Source of the DNA: Megamerina dolium
Taxonomy: Eukaryota; Arthropoda; Insecta; Diptera; Megamerinidae
DNA: 64,000 nucleotides
Direction: 5' to 3'
NCBI GenBank assembly: GCA_963854835.1
Contig: OY978526.1
Location: forward strand, 87,348,846 to 87,412,845
The position numbers and the translations under genes were made by a program. The notes below the pieces were generated by a model. The model was not told the DNA's origin. It searched no databases and worked only from the letters and a program-made list of their open reading frames with translations. Positions 28,870-40,692 of the stretch are shown here, one piece after another (the stretch's first letter is position 1; each line of letters starts with the position of its first letter).

Positions 28870-29910
28870 AGCATTTGCGTGAAGTTTTCTTAAGTTTCTG
28901 TTTTTCCAAAGAAAAATGTAGCTGAAAGTCATCGTTTGCTTGTGGAATGGTATGACGATAATTCTCTATTAAACACACAGTGTAAGAAGTGGTTTGTATG
29001 CTTCAAAAACAAGGCCTTTGATATCAAAGACAAAGAACACTCTATACAGCCGAGAAAGTTTAAAGACGAGAATTTGGAGACATTACTCGATCCATGCCAG
29101 ATACAAGAAGAGCTTGCAGAATTATTGGGAGTAGACCGTTCAACAGTTGTCAAATATTTAAAAGCATTGGGATTTATCCAAAAGGTTGGAAATTGGGTTC
29201 CATGCGATGTGATGTCGAGATACGTTGAAAGGCAATTTTGCATGTCCGAAATGCTGCTTGAAAGGCATAAAAATCAAGGGATTTTTGCATCGAATGGTAA
29301 TGGACGATGAAAAATTAATATATTATGACAATCTCTAGCGTAAAAAACCGTAAGTCAAGCCTAGTCAACCAGCCGAATCGACGCTAAAGGCAAATATTCA
29401 CGGCGCCTGTCATGTAATACCAGTTACTGCTCTATATTTGGTAGGATCAGAAGTGTGTGATTCATTAGGAGCTACTAGAACCTGGTCGAACCATTAAGGG
29501 AGAGCTGTACCGACAACTTTTGAAGAGCGGTTGAAGAGAGCAATTATCGAGAAACGACCGAAATATGCAATCAGACATGAGTCTGTAATTTTTCACCAAC
29601 GCACGGCCACACATTGTTATTCCGGTCAAAAACCAACTTGCTAATAGCGGATGGGAAGTTTTACCCCGCGCGCCTTGGAGCTCAGACCTGGCGCCTTCAG
29701 ATTACCACTTGTTCCGGTCCAAGCAGAATGCCCTTAATGGAATATGCTTCACTTCAGTCACCGGAATCAAAAATTGGCTCGATTCGTTTTTGGCCGTCAA
29801 ATTCTCAATTCTTTTGGAATGGAAAAGAGGCCGTTTACTAATTCACACACCCAAAATATGTATACTTAATTTGTTGGAAAAAGTATTATTAGCTACATTT
29901 TTTTTAGACC
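28870..29910 (+). mobile_element. mariner (DD34D-type) transposase remnant
   Basis: The reading frame ESHRLLVEWYDDNSLL through EELAELLGVDRSTVVKYLKALG (28.93-29.17 kb) is the paired helix-turn-helix N-terminus. It is followed by QKVGNWVPCDV (29.19 kb) and SEMLLERHKNQ (29.26 kb). Continuing in other frames are the first catalytic block (DDEKLIYYDN, 29.30 kb) and the SDLAPSDYHL-type block (29.68-29.71 kb) with a C-terminal TSVTGIKNWLDSFLA (29.76 kb). At least three frame changes and a stop break the gene; the second catalytic block near 29.6 kb is scrambled. TIRs were not found, so the limits are those of the coding match. Confidence 0.8.
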
Positions 29911-31060
29911 CTTACTGTTTTACAAAAGTTGGTTAATTGGATTTATATCAATTTATACTTTAGCTTATGTGAATCCGGTGAGTTCTGTTTTCTACTTCTT
30001 TTTGTTCCAATTTAGAATGCATTTGCTCCGCTATTAAAAAACAACTGCATATCTATACAAGCAAATGTCAACCACTGTACCTAATTGTACCACTACATCA
30101 TTATACTATGAGTAGTCTACATGCTCATTAAGTTGCATTTTTAAGGATATGTGTGAGCAAGTTTTTGAAAGCAAAGTATATATTATATGTGGTACTATTA
30201 GTGCGATATGTGAAAAATGCTCACAATTAAAGTTTGCAAGTTTTTTGCTGTGGCAAAAAGTTTATATTTTCGTACTTTTTTTGTTCTTTCTTTGCAATAT
30301 TACAGGCTTTAGTGTTCGAATTGAAAATTACACTTTTCTGAGTGACAAATTAGAGGATACATGTATGTGGCTGTAATTTAAGTCTGAGAAAAAAAAAGGT
30401 GTTTAATGAGTTATCATTGCAAATTTAAGAGTAAATTACTAGTCAGAGTATTATACTAATTATTTATAAACGATAAACTTTTTTCTGAACGACAAGTTTC
30501 TAGATTTTATTCGGAGAAAACTTTAGAATTAAACTGATCAACAAACAGAGAAGTGAGAGTTCATATTACTATCTTTTATGTATGCAAGCTATATGAAATC
30601 AATAAAAAATCAACTCAACTTTTATTGAAGACCGAGAAAAAACAAATGTCAGGTGAGCTTAAAGACTAAATGAATGTAAGTTGTTGAAAGTTGGGATGGA
30701 AAAAAATATATGATTTTAGATGTCGAAATATGCTTAAAGCAAAATTTTCGTCGTTCATATTACACTATATGCAGTTCAGAACAAGCATCTTATACAAAGT
30801 AAATCGCACGAGTGTAAATTGTGTATGCTAGAAACGCCAATTTAGCTGGAATGAAGCAAAAACTTTGCAAATAAACATTCTAGCTGTGTTAATAAATGTA
30901 TGTATGTTCTAAACTGCACAACGAAAGGATATGCCATTGGTTGATTTCTTTTAAAAGTATTTATAGCTTTTTCGCATTTAAAAATGTGACTTCTAGTGAC
31001 GTCATTTGAATACCACAGACTTGTGATTTGACGCCATTGTATTCAAAATAATTTTTTTTT
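29911..31060. other. Anonymous AT-rich DNA
   Basis: No gene or element recognised; the open frame 30149-30376 has no domain. Confidence 0.5.
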
Positions 31061-31321
31061 CGAATTAGAGAATCAATGTTTCCTTACTTGATATTCCGAG
31101 AAAAATGATTGATTCTCTAATTCGGGTCATATGGATCATTATCACCTCCCCTTATGAAGCTGATACGCCTATTATGTGTATGACTTAATTGGAGCGTATT
31201 GGTGGTGTAATCGCAGAATTCATATTCAAATTAGAGAATCAATGATTCTTTACTTGATATCCCGAGAAAAAAGATTGATTCTCTAAATCGAGTCATATGG
31301 ATCATTAAAACCTCCCCTTAT
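31061..31321. repeat. Two direct copies of a 93-bp hairpin-forming unit
   Basis: Unit one (31063-31155) and unit two (31229-31321) share attagagaatcaatg, ttacttgatat, ccgagaaaa, attgattctctaa, gtcatatggatcatta and cctccccttat in the same order and spacing. In unit one, cgaattagagaatcaat (31061-31077) and its exact reverse complement (31108-31124) form a 17-bp stem with a 30-base loop. Unit two keeps 13 of these pairs. The 73 bases between the units are unrelated. Confidence 0.88.
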
Positions 31322-32545
31322 AAAAATAAATGAAAAAAATTTATAGAACGATTCTTTTTTATAGCATTTTGAAAGAGAATCCAGCCATTGGATGCTTTAG
31401 GTATGCGACAAAACATTTGTGAAAAATTCTATATTTAATTTTACAAAAAGTTCTCCATTGCTCCATAGAAAATTCAACTATAAAAGTTTTCACGTTAAAT
31501 ATGACCAACTCGAATGACAATACAATATGTGCCAAATAATTTTTATGATGTTTTTAAGTAATCTTCTGAAACATTTAGCACATTTACAATATACTATAGG
31601 TACACTAATATTTGTTTCATTATATTTAAACATTTTTTCCCCCACAAGATCGATTTGTTTATTTGAAAATTTTTGTATAACAAGGAACAAAGGTTTGGGA
31701 GCATCATTATTTCAATTGTTTAACAAGCTGTATTTATTTATATCATAAATCACTTGTATATATATGATATAGTATATGATGTCAATAACTCAAGCATTCA
31801 AGTATAATTTCTTTTTTTTATCTCACTTTGAGAGGGTATTTAAGAAAATTGGAGATGAGTGAGATTGTATTGTATATTTTTTCGTTTTTATTTTGTTTTA
31901 TTCTTGCCATTTGACTAATTTTATTTATATTTGCGAATATTTATTTTGTCGATTAACCCTCAAAAACACTTGAATGCAAATAAATATACCACTAAGAGCA
32001 ATGGACAGACCACTCTTTAGTAATAAAATCTCCAACGGCGCTGGTGGCCGCAAGACACAATAACATATAACAAAGCAACGCATTGTCCATTGTGTAAACC
32101 ACGGGAAATCTAAAAAGAGAAATATAAAAAATATGTATTTCTTTTCTTTGTCTATTATTTTAGTACTTATGCATGCATGAGTGTATTGCATTAATAGTTA
32201 GGTTTTTGTTTTATTCCATTTTTATTTCAGTGTACACTGTGACCCCTTGTCAACCATTTCTCACACATATAAATTAGAATTTGCCTTTGTTAAGTGATTG
32301 TAATTAGGTTTTGTTTCTATTGTGAAATTAACTTTATGATCCGGAAAAAGGTTCATAAATCGTTCGTTAAGATTTTTTCAAAATGTACGATTTTGCTCTT
32401 TCTGACAATTTTTGCAGCACAAAAATTACTATTATAAGCATTGTTGTAATGAATTTAGGTACAACGCAAATTTTATGACAATCAATTTTTCAGCTTTAAT
32501 CAGATAGGGTACATGGATAAGTGTTGGGTAGTTTTGAAAATATGT
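31322..32545. other. Anonymous AT-rich DNA
   Basis: No gene recognised. It includes the left flank aaatatgt (32538-32545), which may be a target duplication of the next SINE. Confidence 0.5.
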
Positions 32546-32911
32546 ATAAAAAAAAAAAATAAATATGTGACACATAAAGCCCCAAACGGCTCATTGGCCG
32601 AGCCTCTCTTCCATTACTGTTGTGCGTCTTAAATTTTGGACAATATTAGAAGGAACCTACTTATTTTAGCCGGTTCCGAACGGCAGAACACTTGTGACAT
32701 CACTTTTTCTGAGCTTTGTCACAGAGTTCTTTAAGAGGCTTTTTCATGGCAAGTTGTTACTGTCGGAAGAATTGCCAATTGCTTGCCGACAGTTGGATAC
32801 CGTTCGAAAGAAAAATCTTATCGATATTAAATTTGTTATGCATCAGTCGGGGATTGAACCACGACCTACAGATCAGAAGGCGAACACACTAACCACTGAG
32901 CTACGGCACCC
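32546..32911 (-). mobile_element. tRNA-derived SINE, tail type A, full length
   Basis: The head at the right end, read on the minus strand, is gggtgccgtagctcagtggt with A box, then a B box ggttcaatcccc. The body has cggcagaacac and ggttccgaacggc, and the tail ctttatgtgtcacatattta ends in T/A-rich sequence. aaatatgt follows the head at 32912-32919 and precedes the tail at 32538-32545, an apparent 8-bp target duplication. Internal pol III promoter boxes place it in the tRNA-SINE class; it encodes no protein. Confidence 0.88.
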
Positions 32912-32931
32912 AAATATGTTAATATGTATAC

Positions 32932-34290
32932 TTATGCCAAAAATTGGCCCATTGTGTTACCGTGCATCAATGATGCTTTCTATACTGCTCCCTCTGTTAA
33001 ACGGAACCATTCGAATTTCCTAATGAATAGAATAATGACTAGTCCCTGACATCCATGGGTGCTAGCTCGGTGGTATCTGTAAAAAAGGCACTCCCCAGTA
33101 GGGTGTGTCTTCTGTATGCCAAGGCAAGGCATTTACAAAGGAAAACAGTAAACAGTTTCCTCCTCTTCTTCGTCCTGGAAGCTACGAAAAAAATCGTTGG
33201 CCGATAAACCAAGCCTGGTAGCATGCCTACCCACAAGCCAGTCGCCCGTGAGTACGGCAACTACATTACTGATAGTTTTTCTTCTCATTGACAACAGAGA
33301 ACGAGTTCTTCTATTGTCAAGAGTTTGCCAGAACTTCCTAGTAGTAACACAAGAACTCTCATCCCGCCATCTTCTGTTGGCAATAGTGAGGAAGTGTGAC
33401 AGGAAGCATGCATATTGCAAGCAGAATTCCTGCTTGATGAGATGGATAGATCTCTGGCAATCTAGTGCCCGATTTAAGCGGCATTTAAGGGCAAATGCCG
33501 ATTTGGCGAACGGCATGCGAGAGATTTAATGCCGGCTTCACTGTCGGTGTAGATAGAAACATCTTTGAAAGATATTGTATTACAGCAAAGCCACATTTTC
33601 ACCTCCTTTATAGCAATAATCTCGGCTTGAAACCCCTGCAAAAGTCGGGTAATCGGAACTTGAGCTTAACACGTAAGGCATCACAAAAGACGCCACCTCC
33701 TACCCTTCCCTCTAATTTGAAGCCATCTGTGCACAATTGTACCGATTGGACTTCGTTAACAATACCTCTATTCCATTCTTCCCTTGAGGGTATATGGGTT
33801 GAGAATCTATAGTCAAAGCATGGTATGGGAATGATATAATCGATGACATTCGGAATTGTAGTGCACTCCTCCAGAATCTTTGAATGCCCGTATCCTGGCT
33901 GAGCCCAGCATGAAGCCATATTTAGCATAATTGCTGATATAAGCGCTCTATATTTGCCAAATAGATCCACAGGGAGTAGATGCAATAACGAATAGAGTGC
34001 TTTTGATGCGGTGGTTCTTAGAGCACCTGTTGTCAACACCGCAGAAGTCCTTTACGCCTTGTCTATTAGCCGTCTGTGTAGCTTCTTATTTAAGGATTCC
34101 CACCAGAATATCACTCCGTAAAAAAGAATTGATCGCAAAATGACCGTGTAGTATAGTCATGATACGCTTGTAGGACTCATCTCCCATTTTTTACCTATGG
34201 CTTTCTTACAGGAATAGAGTGCTGTTGTGCAGATGACAGGTGGACATCTATTCAAGTGCTGTGATAAATACAGCCGACTCCCAATAATAT
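32932..34290 (-). mobile_element. RNase H-bearing LINE remnant
   Basis: Minus-strand blocks in order: ALYSCKKAIGKKW (34.22 kb), LTTGALRTTASKALYSLLHL (34.03 kb), the RNase H start TDGFKLEGRVGGGVFCDALR (33.73 kb), NRALDCQRSIHLIKQEF (33.46 kb), and a C-terminal zinc-knuckle-like stretch around NDFFRSFQDEEEEETVYCF (33.15 kb). Frames are broken between blocks. It is closely related in architecture to the 6.6-8.0 kb LINE. Its 3' end carries ggtaacacaatgggcc (rc of 32946-32961). The clade is not resolved beyond an RNase H-containing group. Confidence 0.8.
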
Positions 34291-35009
34291 GAATGGCTTA
34301 GGTCCGTTCATAATATCGCAAAATGTACATATATAATTGGAACGTACTTTCTAAATAAATTTAAAAATAAATAACAATATCATTTACAAAAAAGAGTTGT
34401 TCATGATAATTAATACTAAATTTTATCATAATTTGTATAATGATTATATAGAGTTGCCACACAGTAAATAATATTGTTTTCGTGTTATTGTAGATTGGGG
34501 AATAGTTTATATTATTGAGCAACCACTGTATTTAGAAAACTCGTATCATGTTTATCAATAAGTTGAGATATACGAATAGGTATATAAACCTGTACTTCGA
34601 TTCTCATCTACCTACTTTTGGAGAAATGCTAAAATATTCAACAAATCTGTATCAACGTATGTATGGTACGAGTACATTTGTGGGAGAGCTTATTGGATTA
34701 TATGACAACATGTATTTACAATATATTATAGACTTATTTATTTAGTTTTATTTTAGTAATTACTCGTACTGGGATATGAAGTCACAAGTTTGATGCTTGA
34801 TGACATATTTGTATAGGAGAAAAAAAGACATTTAAATTTTGATTTTCATTCTCTAGTAGTAATGGAGTGATGATATAGTGATAGTGATGATATTAGTTGT
34901 GTTAATAGACAACTGCCAAAATGTACTTTGGCCTTAGAAGTTTAAATTAATTATCGAAAGCGATGTCGGTACTATATTATATTGAGCATGATAAATTTTA
35001 CGCAATATT
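34291..35009. other. Anonymous AT-rich DNA
   Basis: No gene or element recognised. Confidence 0.5.
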
Positions 35010-35155
35010 TGAAGGGAACTCCTTACATTAGACCAACTCTTGTGGCATGAAATTTTTGAATTTTATCACACAGCCCCTTTAGAAGCTTTTCCATAGGAAA
35101 TTGATACTACCAAAAAGATTATCAATATCTTGCCGATATGTGGACACCACTTAAA
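35010..35155 (-). mobile_element. Very old SINE relic (body only)
   Basis: gaagggaactccttacatta, cttgtggcat, cccttttagaagctttt, ccataggaaattg and cttgccgat follow the order of the SINE body in other copies with many substitutions. Both head and tail are missing. Confidence 0.6.
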
Positions 35156-35866
35156 GTCAACTTTTTTGTTGTCTAAATAAAATGCCAATGTTTCTAATTG
35201 ACTAAATGACTACGAACCAAACTATGAACCAAACCATGGTACCGACTAAAGTACCAAATAAAAAATGAAATATCTCAATATGATGATCGCATATGAACCA
35301 CTTTGCAAATGGAATAAAGTAAAAATACATTTGTTGTTTAGTTTTGAACATTACGCATTCATTTCAGTATCCTAACAGTGTCATGGAGTACTCGTAATTT
35401 CTGCAATGTCTATTTATCTGACGAGTACATGCTTGTATGGAATGACCAGATGTCAAATATTTACTTAGTAGCTAGTTTACTTACAGAGATTGAAATGCAT
35501 TATGTATAGGTTCCAGCATTATGTATGGGGTACACTACAACATCGTATTGAATTTACTTGAAGCTTTCAGGTCTCACTGCAAGCAATAACATGTAGATAG
35601 GAATGCAATGATGTATCCAAGACTTTTGCAAGGAGGCAGGGTGATAGATTTTGATGTTACAAAAAACGATTTAACTAATTTGGTTTTTGCCACTACTTTC
35701 ATGCTTTAAATATGATTCCAAAAATGAAAAGAGTTGACATAGTTCTTAAATGAAGTTTTAAAAGTGTCATGCTGTAAGTAAGCAGTTGTGAATTCATTGT
35801 GTTTTTTATTTTAAGTTAAATTCACTCTCTGTGTAGAAATAACTACACAACAATTGTCTCATTTAC
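35156..35866. other. Anonymous AT-rich DNA
   Basis: No gene or element recognised. Confidence 0.5.
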
Positions 35867-36990
35867 GAGGGCTATTATTTATATTTCGGGATCTGGCAAC
35901 GCCATAATAAGTTTGGATATTTTTTATCAGAAACGTGCTTACAACGTTTTGATGTACAAGTGCTATTTGTTTCGTTTACAGTGGGTTAAGAAAATCAATT
36001 TGGCCAAAAAATGGAAATGATGATGAACTCAGTTCTTTGCATGGATCTACGTCAAAAACCACAATATATCGCTGGTATTGTAAATTGTGGTCGCAGTTCG
36101 GTCGCCGACGAATTCCGTGAAGATCATCCAAAATCGATTGTTGCGCCACAAAACTTCGAAGCAGTGCATGAACTGAGCGGAACAGTGGCCGCTGGGGTGC
36201 CGTAGCTCAGTGGTTAGTGTGTTCGCCTTCTGATCTGTAGGTCGTGGTTCAATCCCCGGCTGATGCATAACAAATTTAAAATTGATAAGATTTTTCTTTC
36301 GAATGGAACCCACCTGTCGGCAAGCAATTGGCAATTCTTCGGACAGTAGCAACTTGCCATGAAAAAGCTTCTAAAAGAACTCTCTGACAAAGCTCAGAAA
36401 AAATGATGCCACAAGTGTTCTGCCGTTCGGAACTGGTTAAAATAAGTAGGTCCCTTCTAATACTGTCCAAATTTAAGACGCACAACAGTAATGGAAGAGA
36501 AGCTCAGCCAATGAGCCCTTTGGGGCTTTAAGTGCCACATATTTATTTATTTTTTTTTTTTTTTGTTCCGCTTGAGCAATATAGGACGGTCAATTTTGAG
36601 TGGTGCACGGCCATTTGTTTGCCGGAAGCCTTCAGAGAAATTCGCAAAACGAACCGCCAAAGACGAATCATTCTCCATCATGACAATGCGAGCTCTCACA
36701 CATATCGTCAAACAGGTGAATTTTTTGGAGCAGTCAAAACATCGAATTGATGACTCATCCTCCGTACAGTCCTGATTTGGCACTCAATGACTTTTTCTTG
36801 TTCCCGAATATCAAAGGTAAACTGCGTGCTCAACAATTTACGAGTGCCAAAGAAGCATTTGAAGCGTTTGTTATTATTTGCTATTACCATAACAAAGATT
36901 TTTTAAACGATTAACTTCATGAATCGGCATTCTCAAAGGACATTGATGTTAAATATTCATTATGCTTCTTTTTTATAGCATCTGCAGCCA
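35867..36990 (+). mobile_element. mariner (DD34D-type) remnant with a SINE at its internal deletion
   Basis: Two separated pieces of one transposase are present. The N-terminal piece (about 36040-36174) reads FGRRR/GRSSVADEFREDHPKSIV and APQNFEAVHEL. The C-terminal piece (36566-36900) reads VPLEQ-like sequence, CLPEAFREIRKTNRQRRIIL, HHDNASSHT with the second catalytic Asp, then, after a frameshift, PPYSPDLALNDFFLFPNIK with the third. About 150 codons between them, including the first catalytic Asp, are missing, and a SINE occupies the junction. acgagggctattatttatat at 35867 may be the left TIR, but no matching right end was found. Confidence 0.78.
36195..36564 (+). mobile_element. tRNA-derived SINE, tail type A, full length
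   Basis: The clearest plus-strand copy. The head gggtgccgtag starts at 36195; the A box tagctcagtggttag is at 36203-36217 and the B box ggttcaatccc at 36246-36256. The body carries ttctgccgttcggaactggt and the tail ...tttggggctttaagtgccac followed by atttatttat and a 14-base T run. It lies inside the mariner remnant. Short flanking matches (ccgct) are too small to be called a target duplication. Confidence 0.9.
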
Positions 36991-38245
36991 TATTGTGATC
37001 TTCATCATCAACCTCTACACTAGCTGCCTGATTATATGTAGTTAAACAGGGCAGCGGCACCAAAAAAAAAAAATGAATATCACTGAGTGTTATTGTTCAC
37101 ACAAGAACGTCAATGTGGCATATATTTCCTGCCACAATGTGTTGTCAACATTTAAGTCACCAAGAGTAATTTAAACAATGACGCTGTGAAAATGTTTGTA
37201 CGTTGTCAAGTATGTGCATGTGTGTGTGTGTATGTGTGAGTATTTGGTGAATGCAACATTGCGCTAGTAACGCAATATTATTAGTTTTTAAAAGCATACA
37301 TTTTGTGGAATACAAATATAGTCCAGTTATATTAAATAGAGTAGATTGTATATAAGCCACATCGAATAAATTGCATTAGTTATATGAAGTAAAATTCTCT
37401 TAAATCATTTTTTATCAAAAAATCATTGAAGCACGTAAATTTATATAAATTTAAATTAAATTGATTTTCTTCTTGTGAGCTTGTGCGTTTGAACACCAAC
37501 ACCACCGCATATCCGTAAGATATGCAAATTTTTTAGTAAACTCATATTGATGAAGCAAAATTGAAGATATGCTTGTCAGTTCTTATTAAAACAATTTTAG
37601 CTCTACTAACATTTGACACCATACGTACAGAAACAAATAAACCCGAATGAAACGAATTGGTTAGTATGTAAAAAACGATGAGGTTATGGTATGAAATCGG
37701 TGAAAAGTGATGCGAAATTGATGAATAATGGCAAATATTTGACGTTCGCTCAGATGTTCAGTTCTTCCGACATCAGAACATATGTTAATATGTAAATATA
37801 TGCACTTACATACGTAAACATTGAATCTAACAATAAGTAACATTGACATTTTATCAACGTTACATGTGTACATATTTTATTATACTTTTATTCTGACTTT
37901 TTTTTTTTCTTCTTCTTCGTTGATAACACCACAATATGTGTACAGTATTTGTATGAATGTGTATTTAGTAAAATGTGTGTACATTGCTAATGCAATTAAT
38001 TTCAATGAAATAACGTGTGCATTGTCATAATTGATGATTACGAAGGTTGATTGACAAGAGTATGGGTGAGAAGGAATGCATTTTTCTTTTTCGATAGAGG
38101 TAGTCCACTTTTAGTTCAAAAAAATTCTCCCAAAGAAGTTCTGATCTTTCTTAGATCTAGAGAGTTTCTCTATTCTCAAAATACTATTTCAAAATTTTGA
38201 ATTTTTCGAAAAGCTAAATCACTGTTATATTCACGATCAATCAGC
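36991..38245. other. Anonymous AT-rich DNA
   Basis: No gene recognised; a TG-rich tract lies at 37205-37240. Confidence 0.5.
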
Positions 38246-38337
38246 GTGTGGCCATAACAACCGACGATCGATTTAGGCCGAACATATAATGCGACGCCAA
38301 TCTTCTTTGTTCTTCGCGTGCTGGCGCCAATTGGAGA
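38246..38337 (-). mobile_element. RTE-like LINE 3'-terminal fragment
   Basis: gtggccataacaaccgac..., gatcgattta, gaacatataatgcgacgcca and gctggcgccaattgg match the minus-strand 3' end of the 48.2-49.4 kb copy, here without the SINE that splits that copy. About 92 bp; no tail repeat is visible. Confidence 0.82.
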
Positions 38338-39410
38338 TTTTCCTACATCTGTAATATTAACATTTTATCTATGCAATGTGTTCATAAAGCCACTACCGCT
38401 GAAAATGAAAAAAAAAACACAACAAATTAATAACATTTTTTATGAGCCACGCCCATGCAAAAAACAACAAAATAAAAATGCCTTATGTCAACCAATTCAA
38501 ACACGAAAAAGTCATAAGTCAAATAAATGTACAGTTGGAGTATTGCAAAGCTCTTGTAAACTCATTAATGATATAATTATGTACTGTTATATACACATAA
38601 ACCACTTGTTAATATATATGTACATATATGTTGGTATCAATATAAAGATAAACACTCTTGTTTCTGAAATGTGAACAACTCTGAAGACATTCGATTGCTT
38701 TTATTGTATGTGTATATATTTACATAAGTATATTGCATATAGCTCTTGCTGATTACATCGAATAAAAATAACAAAAAAGAATATAGGACGAAATAATACA
38801 AAACGAAGTACATTCTACATGCGACAGTAGATTTTCAAAGAAATTAGTTTTAAGTACATTTGCCATTGTAAAAGCAATGTTTTATTGGCAATAAATTCAA
38901 TACGAATGTTGCATAACAATTTGATGTTGATTGATATGTATCTACATGTATCATGACACGAAAATTTGAGGTTTTCATTCTCTATGTAATTTGATTAGTG
39001 AGTTTGCAATTTTTTTTTATTTCTTTTACTTAATATGCACACTGTTTTTTCTTTTCTTTTTTGCAAATTGTAACATTGCATGCCTCCTGGTGTATTCATG
39101 AAATCCACATGTGCAAACACGATAGATATATGAACATGTCACATATGCATATACGTATACTAGCTACAACAAACTGACACTCCTAAATCTAAAAAAACAG
39201 AAAAAATAAATCACCAAATTTATTTTAAGAATTCAATTTCATTCACTGCAATTGTTATAGCATTTTTATAATTCTCATTGGTTTTATATTACCATTGGAG
39301 TTAGGCTGAAAACTCATGCAATATATTTCAAGATGTATGAAGTTTCATGACAATGCGTCCATTCGTTTACAAGCCACAGGCCTTTTAGTGACCCTACTTT
39401 CGCCTTAATA
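38338..39410. other. Anonymous AT-rich DNA
   Basis: No gene recognised; a 118-codon frame at 38318-38674 is low-complexity K/N/Q-rich and has no domain. Confidence 0.5.
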
Positions 39411-39775
39411 GGTTAGGTTAGGTTATGGGGCTGCCCTTAGGCCATTGTGATACCACCGAGCTTATCTTCCAATACTGTTGTGCGTGTTAAATTTGGACAG
39501 CATTAGAAGGGACCTACTTATATAAGCCGGTTCCGAACGGCAGAACCCTTGTGACATTACTTTAACTTAGTTTTTGCCACAGAGCTCTTTTAAGAAGCAT
39601 TTTTGGCAAATTGTTACTTTGTCAATTGAAAAAATTGTCAATTCTTGCCGGCAGGTGGGTACCGTTCGAAAGAAAAATCTTTTCGATATTAAATTTTGTT
39701 ATGCTTCAGCCGGGGATTGAACCCACGACCTACAGATCAGAAGGTCAACGCACTAACCACTGAGCTAAGGCACCC
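39411..39775 (-). mobile_element. tRNA-derived SINE, tail type B, full length
   Basis: The head at the right (rc of 39720-39775) has tagctcagtggttag and gggttcaatccccgg. The body agrees with type A copies up to the ttaacacgcacaacagta region, after which the tail differs: gctcggtggtatcacaatgg, ccta, gggcagcccc, ataacctaacc. Only 15 bases separate its head from the ATG of the next mariner. Confidence 0.88.
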
Positions 39776-39790
39776 ATTAAAGTAAAAGTA

Positions 39791-40692
39791 ATGGAAAAAC
39801 GGAAGTATCGAATATTGATCAAACACTGCAATGGTTGCAGAAATTACATTCCACATCTGCTTCTTCAAGCACAATAGTTCATCAGTGGACTTGTGTAATT
39901 AAATGGGTCGAAAAAGCGCTGAAACGCACCTCGCTCTAAAAGACCAAAAGAGGTTACGAATGTGGAAATCATCAAGCAAGTGCATTGAATCATTTTGAGT
40001 GATTGAAAGGTGAAGTGAGTATTTTAAAAGAATGGGAATGGGACACAATTCGCATGATGTTTTGGAGATGAAAAACTGATCAGCGCGATTGGTGCCCTGT
40101 TTGCTGATCGGCGACCAATAACGTCGGTTTATTGGTTTATCAAGCAGACTTTTTAGACATTTTGTGACGATGGATGAAATATTGTTTCATAACAATATGC
40201 CTGAAGTATGGCTGGAAAATCATGAAAGCCGACCAAAGCGACAAAGGGCCAATGCATGGCAGGGAGGGTTTCATTTTCCATTTCTAGAGATGCACATTGA
40301 CCTAATCTTCATCGATTATCTACAGAAGGAAAGAACAGTCAGAGGAGTGGTTTATTTAGCATTATTGGACAAACTAAAACACAAAATACGTACTTATATG
40401 GCGAAGAAAAAAGTTCTATACAATCATGATAATAGACCAGCACACACGTCTTTAAAAGCGATGGCCAAATTGGTTGCTCACCCAACATATTCTCCACACT
40501 TGTCTCCCAGTGACCATTATCTGTTCCCAAACCTCCAGGAAAAGAGATTCAGATCGAATGGGGAAGTTATCGCGCAAAACTGAGTCGTTTTACGAAGGCC
40601 TGGACGTTTCGTACTATAGAAAGAGCATTGAAATGTTGGACCAATATTATACCAAGTGTATTGCTTTTAAAGGCAGCTATGTTGAGGAATAA
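39791..40692 (+). mobile_element. mariner (DD34D) transposase remnant
   Basis: ATG at 39791 gives MEKRKYRILIKHC, typical of a mariner start. Then follow broken frames, the first catalytic block FVTMDE (40163-40176), DLIFIDYLQKERTVRG (40.30 kb), VLYNHDNRPAHTSLKAMAK with the second Asp (40.42 kb), and HPTYSPHLSPSDHYLFPNL with the third (40.50 kb). Only 27 residues separate the last two Asp, so about seven codons are deleted relative to a 34-residue spacing. After a frameshift the C-terminus CIAFKGSYVEE ends at TAA 40690-40692. No TIRs were recognised; the left one may have been lost where the SINE abuts. Confidence 0.8.

Noticed and set aside
31061..31321. CRISPR-like or phage-type repeat array
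   Set aside because: Only two units, spacer of 73 bp, eukaryotic context; a duplicated hairpin is the supported description.
36195..36260. A tRNA gene, from the A box and B box
   Set aside because: The same head recurs at the ends of dispersed copies with a constant body and target duplications, and the anticodon arm does not fold cleanly; it is a SINE promoter.
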